Below the pieces are notes generated by a model. The model was not told where the DNA came from, searched no databases, and saw nothing but the letters and a program-made list of their open reading frames with translations. A stretch of 64,000 bases of DNA from Thunnus maccoyii (lineage: Eukaryota; Chordata; Actinopteri; Scombriformes; Scombridae): assembly GCF_910596095.1 (NCBI RefSeq), contig NC_056539.1, positions 18,963,001-19,027,000 of the forward strand. The letters are read 5' to 3'. A program made the position numbers and the translations under genes. Shown here piece by piece: positions 50,132 to 61,534 of this stretch (within the stretch, counting starts at the first letter, position 1; each line of letters opens with the position of its first letter).

Positions 50132-51979
50132 GTTTGCTAGAGTGCTTCACAAATGTACAATAGCAATGCACTTGTGTTACTGCAGCGCTATAATGTTAGT
50201 TAAAACTTTAAAAGTCAGTGATAAGATGAAGCTGTAGCCTGGTTAGGTACCTTATTATTCTTTCAATGATGAAATGTCTAGAATCAGTAACTGTAAAATT
50301 ACACCTGTTAGACCTCCTCTATACCACAACCATTAGGTGCACTTTGTTTTCCTGAAGAGGATTTTACTAGGATGCATGTGTTATTCTGCAGTAAAAGTGC
50401 TGGATTTCTTTTGTGATACTGGAATACTGTTAACATAGAACAATAAACATTTTCTGAATTTTGAGCTTTTAATCCTAAAGTTAAAGATTAACTTTGATGT
50501 TTTTGACAACCATTCAGTCATTGTCAAACACTTATCATAAAGTTTACAGGCATAAGAAAACTTTCCCCCCAAATCTGTATCTGCTTTTACTGGAGTGCCC
50601 TCTTGTGGAAGAGCTCTATAACTACATGCTTGTTTAACCATTAAGCAAATCCCCCATTCATACATTCCCATAAACATACACTATGTAAAGTAAGGTGAGG
50701 AGTGTAATACAGATTATCTATGGATATAATCTCTTTTACTACAGCTGCTAGACAGCTGTGTCACTTGAACCTTAATAGATGTAATTTCTTGAGACATGCT
50801 TGAATTACTGATGCTGCCGAATTTCTTGGGGGGACATTTTCAATAATTTGCCCCTTGGCTGCTGGCAACGACTGTATTCTCCAAAATTTTGAAAGCAAGG
50901 AAGGACGAGACCCTGGTAGACCCTAACTTAGTCTTCATATTATAGAGTACATAGAGTTTTGCCCTGTTGATTTTCATGCTATGTTGTCATGTGAATAGGG
51001 ATCTATATAACTTTGAAGAGTTATAGTCAAATAAAATTAAACATTTTCTTCTGTTTTTCCCCCACCCCACTGCACCCCTACCTCACCGTCATGCACACAT
51101 ACAAATACGTAAAGTTGATGGTATTATTATCATATTCTAAAAATGTGTATAGTCTTAATATCATATTGTTTAATTGTAAAGCAAGTGCAGACTTTGGTCG
51201 TAGCACAGAGATGCTTTCTTCAGCCATCCAAGTGAGCTGTAGCATCAATAACTGCAGCCTGACTCCCACCACAAGCTAATTGATTGCTTAGTTGATTTCA
51301 CTCTTAAAAGGTCTGATTTAATGCTTTTTCATATCTGAACTCTGCGTGATGAAACTAATGAATTTGAAAGGTTGTGAAGATTTTCAACAACTGCTGCAAA
51401 AAGTCATTATTCTTACTAAAGTGGGGAACTTTGCTTTCTGATTCACAGTCCATGTGCAGGATATTATTTCATCATTATTATAATAAATCCTTTTGCTGGC
51501 ATTAGTTAGTTGTACATATTGTGTTATTCTTCCAAATGTTTGATGGATGTAAAACGTTCCATGTGACTGAAGTTAAACTGAATGTTTTCCTCTCTGATTA
51601 TAGAACTATGTTTTTGATTTTTCATTCATTTTGACTTGTATTTACTGTGTCTTGTCTTGTCTTAATCAATGTTTCTTTTTTTAAATATTGACGACAAACA
51701 GTGCTAGTCTCATGAGCAGTTTGATTTCCAATATTCCTGTATTACAAATAAATTCTATTGCATGTTAATATTTTCCCCTACAGTATCCCACTATCCCCCC
51801 ATGTCCGAGCCTTTGTGACACTTTCTTCTTTGGAGACAAAACCTGGCTGAAATGTAATACCATTACCCCAGTTCTGGTCTGTTATGCATTGTATTAAAGT
51901 AGGACATACAGTAGTAATGTTACTTCCCAGTGAGTTTTAAGTCAGCTTCTCCAGTGCTGGCTTTGCTTTTCAGCTCACT

Positions 51980-54900
51980 ATGATGGAGAGGAAAGCTTGT
52001 TTTGGAGTTCAGCGGTGTAGAACCTGCACCAGTGTTGGGTTTGGTCGCTTGCTTTTCTTACTGCTTCTTGGGACTGAAATTGTTGGTAAGCGGTTTATAC
52101 TTTTAAGAAAGAATTATCTGGAAAAAAAAGAAAAGAAAAAACAGTTAAAGTACTATGTTGTATAATGCTGTTTGTCACACTTTTGTGATATTATAACATT
52201 ATAACCATTATGACCATTGAATGTTAAAGACAGAATCCACCTAAAAATGTGACACTGTAATGTACCTTAAATTTTTTTGGTCAAATGGGAAAAAATTGTG
52301 TTTTGAGAAATGGAGGAGCATACTGGCAATTATTAACACATCCCAGTTACCATCAACCAGTTAGATTAATCTAAACCCAGCCTTAATTGAGAAGGAACAA
52401 GTTAACATCCTCCTCTGAAAGTTATTCTGGGAAATGGAAACTACACAGTGAGGAAAAGTGGGAAAACTACACATTAATCTGCGACACTATGGAACTAAAC
52501 ACCTAGAATGCAGTTAACATCATGTCATATTGTTGGACTCATTTTGTTCTTTAATAAATCTGGTTACTGTCAGCTAAATATAAAGTCAACATCAAGTACC
52601 TCCACTACTATTCCTCTTATCGGTGTGTTCCTTCTGAAGTTCAAAATTTCAAATCACTCATGTTTCAACAATGTGATCTCCAGTTTTCCACAAACAATGA
52701 GACTTCATACAGTACAATAACAGGATTAGACGTACCGGTTCGCAGTGTTTTTCTGCTGGTTTAAAGTTCACCAAACACAATGTCTCAGGTTCTCAGGGGG
52801 TTTCTGGGCCATGGAGAGAAACTGCCTCCAGGCCATCGGAAGAGCAGCCACTCCTGCAGCATTCCTTCACTACAGGTTATCAATGTTTCTGTGTACTTGC
52901 CTGAGGAGGAAATTAGGCCAGTTCATATTAGTTCATTCAAACAGCACATTCTACATTTTACTTTTTAATGATGTCAAAATCAAAATATCACAATTAAATG
53001 TGTTATTTGCTTTGTGACCTGTCCACAGCATTGCCATTGCAGATTCCATATGAAACCAACATGACAGAAATGAACGTCCACAGAAAAAGAAGCTCGGCCT
53101 CCGCTGCCACTAAAGAATCTGTTTTTCCATCAAATATTTTGACCACCTCTCATCTCTCTGCTCTCAGAGATCTGGTGTCAGAGAAGAAAATCTCAGGTTT
53201 GCACAATTTCAACCACAGTACCTCACTCAACTCATTACAGCATAATGAAATCAAAAACATTATCTGTGAAGGGAAGATAAGTTGACCTGGACCAAGTACT
53301 ATCTGCAAATATGTTTTGTTGTTTGTTTCACTTAGGTTTCAACTGGATACAGTGCATCACTATTAATTTAGAATTTAAAAAGGCATTTCTAGGCTAGTAT
53401 TTCTCCACATCAATTAATTAATTTATAACATCAAGTCAAATTTGAGTTATCTAAGCTCTTTTTTGGATTAAATAACTCAACAACTAAACTCGATAAGTGC
53501 AGTTGTCTGTGAAAGTTGCTTAAGAAAACTAAAATTACATTTGGTGAGTAAGATGGTGTAATGCATTATGAAACATTTTTTACTGGACTCAGTTCACAAC
53601 CTACCAGACACTATCTGAAGTTTATTGATACAGTAAACTCTCCCTGCCTGGTACTATCTATCTGTTGACTGATATGAGCTTTTGAAGTCTCATAGACTCT
53701 GGTGCTCATACTGTTTATTTCTCTAGCTGCTACTTTGTTTGATTTCACGCTGACATCCGGTATCATGGAGAGCAACAACACACTAGATCAAAAGTGTTGT
53801 TACACTCCCTTCTATAGGTTGAAACACTGCACTAATAGTGAACTGCTGCATCACATTTGGGACAGGGACAGACCTTGCACCCTGGTAAAATCTTCAACCA
53901 CAAGATGGCAGCAAAATAAAGATTTTTTTAAATTATTTTATGTGTTACTTTTTTAATCTGACTGTTTCTCTGTTTCTTGTCTGGATGAAAAAGCCTAAAT
54001 AGCATTCACTGTAAATTGTCTCAAGTAGAAAAGGAAGAAAGAAGAAATTAAGTGGGAAGCAGAGTACTTGTCAGCTAATGTGAAGTTTACTCGACGTCCC
54101 AGGAGTCAGACTGAGACCATCATGGGACACTAAAATCTTCTCTGAAACCTGGAAAGTAAAATACTGTTATAATGATTAATTTTCAAAGGAAGCATTGTGT
54201 TACCAAAATTGACTCTGACTTGACTGCATAACGAGTCAAATAAAAATCCTATTTATTCACTGACAAAAAAAAAAGAAATATTGCTAAGTTAAAATATTGA
54301 TTTTTTTTTACAAACAAATATTAGTAATACATTTGATAATTAACTTCCATCTTATGATCTTCTGAATAGAGACACTTTTCCATCATATCAGAGACAGACA
54401 ACATCACACAGGTCAAAATGTGATATTTAATATCACAAAGACCAAAAACAGTCCAGTCAAACCCAGCTTGCAATTATTATTTGGCTCAGGTCTGAATAAA
54501 AGCTTTCAAGACAATTGCTTGTGTTATTTCATTTGCAACAATGATGAAATTTTTAACAACTATTTCAGTTGATGTTACTGATAATAATGGCTTGTTTTTA
54601 TGTTATGACTGTGGCGCAATTCATATCAGAACCTTCTTTTTTTTTTGGCAGTTCGCTTAGGTTTCCGTGTCTCTCTCACTGGTCCAAGTGAGCTCCTTGA
54701 CCATCAGCTGCTCCTCTCCCTGAACAAAGAGGTCAGTAGATTAACTCCAACACACCTGCACAACTTTGTAGGCATAGAAACATATTGTGCATTTAAAATG
54801 GTTGAAACTGTAAAAAGGAAATAGATATTAACTACTACAGATATATCTTTAGAAAGAGCTGCTGCAGCTTTCACTTGTGGCACTTGCTCATCTAAGTCAA

Positions 54901-55639
54901 AAAGTGTTGTCCGTAGTGAGGATAGATATGATCAACTATAATTAAAGTCATTATTGGTAAATATACATATATATATATATATATTTTTTTTTTTAATAAT
55001 ATTGACAAAAACATCATTGTTTATTTTGCTTTTAAGTGATGTTTGATGTTAAATACCCAAAGGTGCAGTTCACCCTTGAGTTGAACTGCAATGACATGAT
55101 GAAGCAAGTACGTGAAGCCAAACAACAAACACACCACCCAACTTATCAGTGTTCAACCAGTCTAAAGGTCAAATGCCAAAACCTCTATACTGGTTTTGGT
55201 CAGACAGTTCCAGTTTATGATTTATTCAACAGTAAACAATGTGGCAATCCCACACAGACTCGGCAGGTGAAGTTATTTAATTTGTAAAACAGCTCATAAA
55301 GTCAGTGGCATTTCAGACTGACAGCACTCTTTAATTAAGGAACAGGCATGGGTGGATTAACGGATTAGCGTCACAGGGACTCAGCAGCCTGTTGATGTAG
55401 TGGAGGGTTCAAGGGTGAAAGGCATTTTTCATCTTACAAAGGAGTCAAGCATTGCTTAAGCTATTTTAATAATTATGTAGAAGAAGTGGGTAAGACAAAT
55501 GTTGAAGTTGATGCTTATGACTGTCATCTCTTTGTTTCCTTTTGTCTTTGAGAAGGCAGGAATATACAACACTGGAGGGAAGGCAGGACTCTTTTCCATG
55601 CGAATATTGGAAATCAAGAAAGTGACCTCTGCACCCTGA
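51980..55639 (+). CDS. Predicted secreted protein, unrecognised family
   Basis: I model six exons: 51980-52085, 53029-53196, 53727-53759, 54652-54735, 55037-55266 and 55553-55639 (TGA at 55637). All junctions are GT-AG. The first four introns are phase 1 and the last is phase 0, and the model stays open for 235 residues. Exon 1 encodes an N-terminal segment with a hydrophobic core (LLFLLLLGTEIV) that fits a signal peptide. The mature start is rich in Ser/Thr, with an N-glycosylation sequon (NMT) and a dibasic HRKRSS site that a proprotein convertase might cut. Exon 5 carries four cysteines and KYPKVQFTLELN. The C-terminus reads KAGLFSMRILEIKKVTSAP. Serial phase-1 introns are typical of extracellular proteins. 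I do not recognise the family. The third exon is the least certain and its omission keeps the frame. The model could also be a decayed gene. Confidence 0.5.
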
Positions 55640-55794
55640 GATTTCATCATCCCAGAGCCTCTTTAATTATTTATGAGAATTCATATAAAAATAACCGTAC
55701 TATGTCCTCTTGAAGCACATGGTATTGCTGTCATATAATTTTGTTTCACTGTGTTTTTTTTATTGTCAAATGATAATTTTTTGTTTAGCTTTCC

Positions 55795-55800
55795 ATTAAA
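55795..55800 (+). terminator. Candidate polyA signal ATTAAA
   Basis: The common variant polyadenylation hexamer lies about 156 bases after the stop of the secreted-protein gene model and about 240 bases before the next start codon. It supports the end of that gene but is not proof. Confidence 0.4.
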
Positions 55801-55860
55801 GATTAACTTCATTATCTCCCTAACATGCCTGTGTTGCTTGCAGTTTAAGCCCCCAACAGT

Positions 55861-56042
55861 TGGCCCCGCCTATTAAACGAAACAGCCAATAGAAATATGC
55901 GCTGAGCCTTAATCCCCACCCTCCCCATTGGTCTTCCTGCTGACCGTGAGTTTTCTGCACTCTGCCGGCTAGGAAGGTGATAGTGAATGGCTTGACGGCT
56001 CATTATGCGTAAAGGGATCCGCGCAGCCGTAATTGCGCAACG
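55861..56042 (+). promoter_or_regulatory. Promoter and 5' leader of C2orf72 homologue
   Basis: The region has a GC box (GGCCCCGCC at 55862), a CCAAT box (55886-55890) and an inverted CCAAT (ATTGG, 55927-55931). There is no clear TATA box. The sequence turns GC- and CpG-rich towards the start codon, suggesting a CpG-island promoter. Assignment as a promoter is inference from these motifs and position. Confidence 0.5.
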
Positions 56043-58383
56043 ATGGCAGACTCGGCGTCCCCGGAGGACACGCTGCCCGAGGAGGAAAGGGAGTTTCAGA
56101 AGATTATTGCTTTGATCGGAGGTAAAGAGAGGATCTATTTGGTCAGCGACGCCTGTAAAAGTAAAGACGTGGTTGAGGATGAAGCCGCAATACTGCAGGA
56201 GTTCATGCGTGACATGTTCCACATCAGCAGCCTTCCGGACAGCAGTGAGCAGCGCCCTTCACCCCCCTCAGGCAGTCACGACGATACTGGAAGTGGAAAC
56301 CACGCTTGCTCCAAAACAGAGACTGTTAAAAGTAATGAAATACCACTAACAGTTAGGCCCGAGGATTTGGATTTGAGAGTGAGACCGGCTGGAGAGGACA
56401 CGGTGAAGGAGAAGCGGCCGGTGCGCAATGGCAACGCTCAGAAAACAGCAACGAGGGGGGCAAACATTTACAGCCTCAAGCGAGCGATAGACTCTCCGGT
56501 CATCATGTTCATCTTCAGACAGTCATTCATCAGCAAAACTTCCAACGAAGTGTGCTTAAAAGAGATTTTGAAGGACGTAAAGGCACGTACGAAACGTGCC
56601 AGAATCGCCCGACCAGCTCTGGTTGGATTAATACGCACCAGACAGGAGAGCGCCGAGACTCATCAGTGTGCGCAACTCCTGGAGCGTCTGATCCGCTCAG
56701 TATTCCACAAACATTCACCAGGGACAATATGGGTTGGCTGTTTCATTCCGAAGACAGATGACAAAATGCTCAGCATCAAGAAAAACACCTGCAAAGTTAT
56801 ATATTCATCTCAAACAGCAGGTGTAATAAAAGACATTTTCCATGTTCATAAAGTGGTTTTTCACGTAACCATCCAGAGCAAAACTTATTTACTCCTTGCA
56901 ATTAGTGTAGCCATTGTAGACGATTGTGAAATTTAGGAAACATGCAGATTTTGTACTCAAGGACATGTCAGCGGGGCAGATGCTGGTCAACATGAAGTCT
57001 GAACCCTGCTGTCTTTAACCAAGGCACCATGCAGCTTTGAGAGCGCATAAAATATTACACAGCCAAAATGACAAAGAACATGAGAATGTCACTTTTTAAA
57101 AGGATAGGCCTACTGTACAGACATTACAAAAAGCTACAAGCTATCTAGAAAATGCCTTAGGACATGAAAAGTCACATGATGAGGCCACCATAAACATAGA
57201 GAACTCAGTAAAAGTATCTAAATGAATATAACATAGTAATTGTACAGATACCATTGTAGATAAAATACCTTTGCAGATGGTCCCTGGAAACTCACCAATG
57301 AGTACTAACAGAGCAGAAATATTACACGAACACTATAATGATTTGAATTGGTGCACCTCGTTAATGTAGGTCAATCCATGACATTCACAAGACCACATTT
57401 TTGCACACATTTTATTCCCAGGCAAGGCTGCAAAGACCCAGGAACAAAAGGAGTATTCATGAAACAAGAAAACCCTTAGATAAGCTGCCAAATTGTTAAA
57501 TGCTTGTTATTGCTTTTCAGATAATACCAGGAATAGAGGGGAGCCGCTTTTCTGGCCATTCCAATGTTTGTCCTGGCCTCAGAGAAGAGGGGCTAGAGAG
57601 CAGGCCAACAGCTCTCCAACCAGCAGGCAAAGAGGTAGCAGCACCATCCCCAAAGTTCAGTCTGAATGAGATGAATACAGACGTTTTCATTCCCACAAGA
57701 TCTTTTCTTTTCTGCATCCATTTCATACACCAGCTTTAGCCCTGTTCAGGGTTCACAGGCAGCTGGAGCCTATCCCAGGTTAGACAACATGGTCAAAAGG
57801 CAGGCTACACCCTGTACAGGCTGCCAGTCCATCACAAAGCCAACAGGCAGAAAGGGATATTCACACATTCACACTTTAAAGGCTTCTCTTTCTTCTCTTC
57901 AGACTTTCAGCATATACAGGATGTTGAATTTTGGGAAAACAGTGACTTACTTTTTTCAGAACTTTAGAAATTATTTTGATCCATCACCATCTGTCCTTTG
58001 ACAAGTCGTAATGTATATTTAACAAGTTAACTTGGGAAATTTAGGAAATTAATTACCGAAGGTTTATTGCAAAAATAACCTCTGGAATGGATTCACCATC
58101 AGCTTGACCCTATACACAACTGTGTTATTCGTATAGTATTTATGTGAAATTGGCACTGGCACCATATTTTAAGGACTACAACATGTTGTACACTACATGC
58201 ATAGAGAGCAGAGACGTAGCTGAAATTAAATAATTTTATTCATTTTATTAACACAGTAAGTAACAGCGTTTTAATTGTTTTTCAGGTGACAGTGGAAGTG
58301 TAGAGGAGGGTATTCCTTTGAAAATCAGTTCCCCTTCTGCTGGACCTCATGTGGACAAAGAGTCAGCTGGAGGAGACAGCTGA
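56043..58383 (+). CDS. C2orf72: C2orf72 homologue, three exons, 329 aa
   Basis: Exons are 56043-56820, 57521-57634 and 58286-58383 (TGA at 58381). Donors (CAG|GTGTAA, GAG|GTAGCA) and acceptors (TTTTCAG) are good, and both introns are phase 1. Frame continuity across both junctions supports the model. The protein starts with an acidic segment, then a [13 protein letters not shown] strand and a LQEFMRDMF helix. After a Ser-rich linker comes the second conserved part ([36 protein letters not shown]) and a Trp-rich exon 2 ([16 protein letters not shown]). These elements and their order match vertebrate C2orf72 as I remember it, and the neighbour psmd1 matches the human order. The molecular function is unknown. 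The start has an upstream CpG-rich leader. The frame also stays open past the first donor to 56936, but that reading loses the conserved exon 2. Confidence 0.8.
56821..57520 (+). other. Intron 1 of C2orf72 homologue
   Basis: AT-rich, with no recognised repeat or RNA gene. It starts GTGTAA and ends TGCTTTTCAG. Confidence 0.7.
57725..57865. mobile_element. Dispersed repeat fragment in intron 2
   Basis: CCTGTTCAGGGTTCACAGGC, then CTGGAGCCTATCCCAG and CTGCCAGTCCATCACA, is a string seen throughout fish genomes as part of a LINE-related repeat. This copy lies inside intron 2 of the C2orf72 homologue. Orientation is not assigned. Confidence 0.6.
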
Positions 58384-59147
58384 TGTCATGACCTGTCGCT
58401 GCAGGCAGATCACTGTAGACAATACTGTTTTTACTGTGAAAAGATGAAGAGCCCCTCTATGTGAGATGGGGTTTCTTCATGGTGCTCGATATTCCCGCTG
58501 CTGAGCCAACGTCATTCTTGACCTGAAGGAATATGTTGTTAAATAATGAAATCTCTTGCCATCTTTCTGATTTATACATTGTACAAAAGTTAGTCACAAA
58601 GGGATTTACTGTGTACATGTAGACTGTTTACCAGAGCAATATCACATCATTTAAAACCACTCTTTTCTTCTTTTGAGAACTTTAGATAGAGAATTGTAAG
58701 TTATTACAGGTGGAGATAAGGCTTGGCTTGAAAGCTTATAGCATAAGTACTGCTTTAACATGATGCATTGCCAACTGAACAAAATGGGCCACTGCTCTAT
58801 GACCCCAGAACTTCAGAAGCTCCAAAAGTCCCAGGTTTATTGTGGGTCAACTCATTTGTGCTAATTTAATTGAGGATTTGTATGGGAACATGCACCACTA
58901 ACTGACATATAAGGGAACATTTTTTAATTGGTTAACAGGGGCCCAGCAGTTCATTTTTTCTTCCAGACTGCCCAGCAAGTTAATCCAGCCAATCGTGCAA
59001 TGTGAATCTTTTCTTTTTTCACTGGCATTTATTAAGATTGTGTGCCTTAGATGAGTGCTATTAACAGCAGCATTATCTGCAATAGAACAGGAACAGTCTC
59101 TTTTTCACTTTTTATGTATTTATGTAGGCTACTGGATTGTCCATTCA

Positions 59148-59153
59148 AATAAA
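59148..59153 (+). terminator. PolyA signal AATAAA of C2orf72 homologue
   Basis: The canonical hexamer lies about 765 bases after the stop codon and is followed by a T/G-rich stretch (TTGCGTGTGCAGCTCTGTT). It gives a 3' untranslated region of about 0.8 kb (58384 to about 59170). Confidence 0.6.
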
Positions 59154-59211
59154 TATGTGATGACACATTAAAACTTGCGTGTGCAGCTCTGTTAAAAGTG
59201 ACATAATGCCA

Positions 59212-59310
59212 GTAATGGAAAAAATATTCAGATCCTTTACTTAAGTAAAAGTGGAAATACTGTGGTCTAAAAATACTCCATTACGAGTAAAAGTCAAAAT
59301 GTTACTGTTT
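59212..59310. mobile_element. Dispersed repeat fragment
   Basis: AGATCCTTTACTTAAGTAAA followed by ATACTCCATTACGAGTAAAA is a common teleost repeat sequence of DNA-transposon type. Ends are not defined here. Confidence 0.55.
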
Positions 59311-59449
59311 ATATTATTATAGTATATTATGTTCTTTGTTTTTGTCATTAACAAATACATGTAAGAGCATTTTAATGTTGTAGTTTATCAATGTGGAGCT
59401 AATCTTAGATACTTTGGGTAGATCAATAGTATTAGTACAGCATCATAAT

Positions 59450-59815
59450 GAGGGTTGCAAGTAATGATTATTTTCATTATCGATTAATCTGTTGATTATT
59501 TTCTCTAATAATTTATTAGTTGTTGGTCTGTAAAATTTCAGAAAATGGTGAAAAATGTTGATCACTGTTTCCCAGAGCCAAAGGTGATGTCCTCAAATGT
59601 CATGTTTTGTCCTGATCAACAGCCCACAATCCGAATATATTCAGTTTACTGTCATAGTGGACTAAAGAAACCAGAAAATGTTTGCATATAAGAAGCAGGA
59701 ACTGAGAATTTTGAAAAAAAAAAAATATTACTAAAATATTCAAGACAATTAATCAAATATCAAAATAGTTTATTATGTATTTTCTGTTGATTGACTAATT
59801 TATGAATCAACTAAA
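59450..59815. mobile_element. Non-autonomous DNA transposon copy
   Basis: The copy begins GGGTTGCAAGTAATGATTAT, continues through TTCATTATCGATTAATCTG and a middle containing CCCAGAGCCAAAGGTGATGT, and ends in a decayed inverted end (TCTGTTGATTGACTAATTTA). This order is that of a very abundant fish repeat. A second fragment lies at 47565-47615. No coding sequence. Confidence 0.65.
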
Positions 59816-59859
59816 CTTTGCAGATTTATTTATTATATAAGTGTATCACATGTTTTTGT

Positions 59860-59945
59860 TATTATAATAATAATACATATTTCATTTATATAGCATCTTT
59901 CACGCGCATAACAGGTGAAAGTGCATAACAAATTTAAACAAAGAG
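59860..59945 (-). mobile_element. LINE/SINE tail fragment
   Basis: AATAATACATATTTCATTTA, then TATAGCATCTTTCACG, resembles the reverse complement of an L2-like tail. Only the tail is present. Confidence 0.45.
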
Positions 59946-60029
59946 CAAACAATTCAAACAACAGTTGGGCTATGAAAAAACATACTTACAATTATATTTA
60001 TAAATATGTACATAAAATATAATATTAAA

Positions 60030-61283
60030 GCTGCAAGCAGAGTTGGTTGGGACCTCGCACTCTGGCCTGTCAGGATCAGATCATTTTGCTTTTTAAAAAT
60101 GAGGGATATTTCTTACAAGTGTGGTGTGCTTTATTTTTGAAAGTTTGATTGACATGTGTAGTGTCATGTGTGTAGAGACAATAAGTAACTACAGCTGGAC
60201 AAAAATACTCATATATTTGAATGGAGAGTGTGAGCTAACCCACACCTTTTTGAACATTTACTGCTTCTAGATAGTTTTAGATACAGACTTCATTTGAACT
60301 TTAAATGAGTCACGAGACTTTGACCAACAAATCTTGAATTTACATGTTTTTTTCTATCTTTTACGGTTTTTGAGATATTAGAGTCTGAGTTTTAAAGTCT
60401 TTTCTTGCTCCTCCTGTGATTTTATAATGAGTGTGTATTGTGGAATGTTTCACAGCACTGAGGGAGTGACATCACTAGGAGCAGTTGGAGAGGAGGATTT
60501 TAGAGTACGCTTTTTGTGAAATCTCCTCATAAATCCCATGACTTTGGCTAAATCTTACATTAAAAATCACAGTTTACAGTAGGAAATTTCGTGGCAAATC
60601 CATTGATACAGGTTTGAAAGTGGTCAGACTTGTAGTTAGACGTTAGAAGCCTCTGTTTGACACAAAGGTCATGCCTCCCCATTGTTTTACATTGTAAGGG
60701 TGATGTGGCACTGCAACTTTGAGGGCTTATAAAATCCAAACCGTTCGAGTTATTACAAAGTTTTTAGCAACTTCTTTTCAGCACAGTGTCATAAGTCACC
60801 TATTAAAGTTTGAAGCGAATACCATTAACACCCTCGGAGGAAATAGCGTTTGTTTGGTGGCCAAAATTGGTGCAAAGTCTTATTTTGAAAGGCTAATTGC
60901 GGACTTCCTGTTGGATTTAGGTCAGGGGTGTCAGCATATGATTTGTAGGTCTTGATGAGACGAATAATTGAGTTTTGGTTTGATCTCTCTACGACATCCC
61001 TACGGGCCATGGCGGCCATTTCAGTTACATAGGTGGCGCTAGAGAGCACATTTTGGCACTTTGGGGGTTAATTTTTACATTTTATCAAATTTTTCACCAG
61101 GCCTGATGTGCGTGCCAAATTTGGTGAGTTTTTGAGCATGTTTAGGGGGTCAAATTTAGAGTTTGAGTGGCATAATAATAAAGAAAGAAACAAGCAAACA
61201 AACACACGAAAAACAATAGGATCCTCGCCCTTAGGCAAGGACTACTGTTTTACAGTAGTCCTTTCTCTTTTGGGCTCGGTCCC
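60030..61283. mobile_element. 1.25-kb dispersed repeat upstream of psmd1
   Basis: The element starts GCTGCAAGCAGAGTTGG (after ATTAAA) and ends GGGCTCGGTCCC (before TAATATT), boundaries typical of an abundant teleost repeat. The identical 10-mer TAATATTAAA flanks it at 60020-60029 and 61284-61293, a likely target duplication. Near the 3' end is a perfect hairpin: AAGGACTACTGT (61237-61248), loop TTT, ACAGTAGTCCTT (61252-61263). No protein is encoded. The transposon class is not clear to me, since long inverted ends are lacking. Confidence 0.7.
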
Positions 61284-61410
61284 TAATATTAAAATATGAA
61301 TATATTTTTCCTTTATGTTTGTTTTTTAATCAGGCGCCAAAGAGGCCAGCCACGCCGCAGGTCCTTCAGTAGGGGACTTGCGGTAGTGGACAAAAAGAAG
61401 TTAGCAGCCG

Positions 61411-61534
61411 CTGCGATTGGTTCTACTGTTGTACAAATCTTTGATTTTCTTTATAAAAGCCCCTGAAATTCGCACGGAATCCCACCGTCGAAGCAGGATA
61501 ATTGTGGGGTTGAGGAGGGAAAAAGGAGCCAATC
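61411..61534 (+). promoter_or_regulatory. psmd1 promoter and 5' leader
   Basis: An inverted CCAAT box (ATTGG, 61416-61420) lies 31 bases before a TATAAAA motif (61452-61458). The start codon follows about 77 bases after the TATA motif. This is a compact core promoter. The upstream repeat ends at 61283, leaving only about 250 bases of unique sequence before the ATG. Confidence 0.5.

Larger units (their letters stand above)
44941..51970. other. Gene-free, largely AT-rich stretch
   Basis: No exon can be supported. It holds a TG run (46693-46723), a poly-T run near 48220-48240, a dispersed-repeat fragment (47565-47615) and an L2-like tail (50072-50131). A GC-richer block with complex sequence lies at 48400-48980. 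Confidence 0.4.

Noticed and set aside
52574..52731. Possible extra exon after the signal-peptide exon
   Set aside because: It is open in phase 1 with a plausible acceptor, but its donor is weak. It would then need either an intron of only 57 bases or a phase break. The direct join of exon 1 to 53029 is simpler. It remains a possible alternative exon.
52745..53017. Open frames of 62-90 codons in two frames
   Set aside because: Neither fits the splice phases of the surrounding exons, and both end in AT-rich sequence. They probably lie in intron 1 of the secreted-protein gene.
56821..56936. Extension of the C2orf72 first frame to a stop at 56937
   Set aside because: A good donor at 56820 joins in phase to a conserved-looking exon. 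The extension is hydrophobic AT-rich intron sequence.
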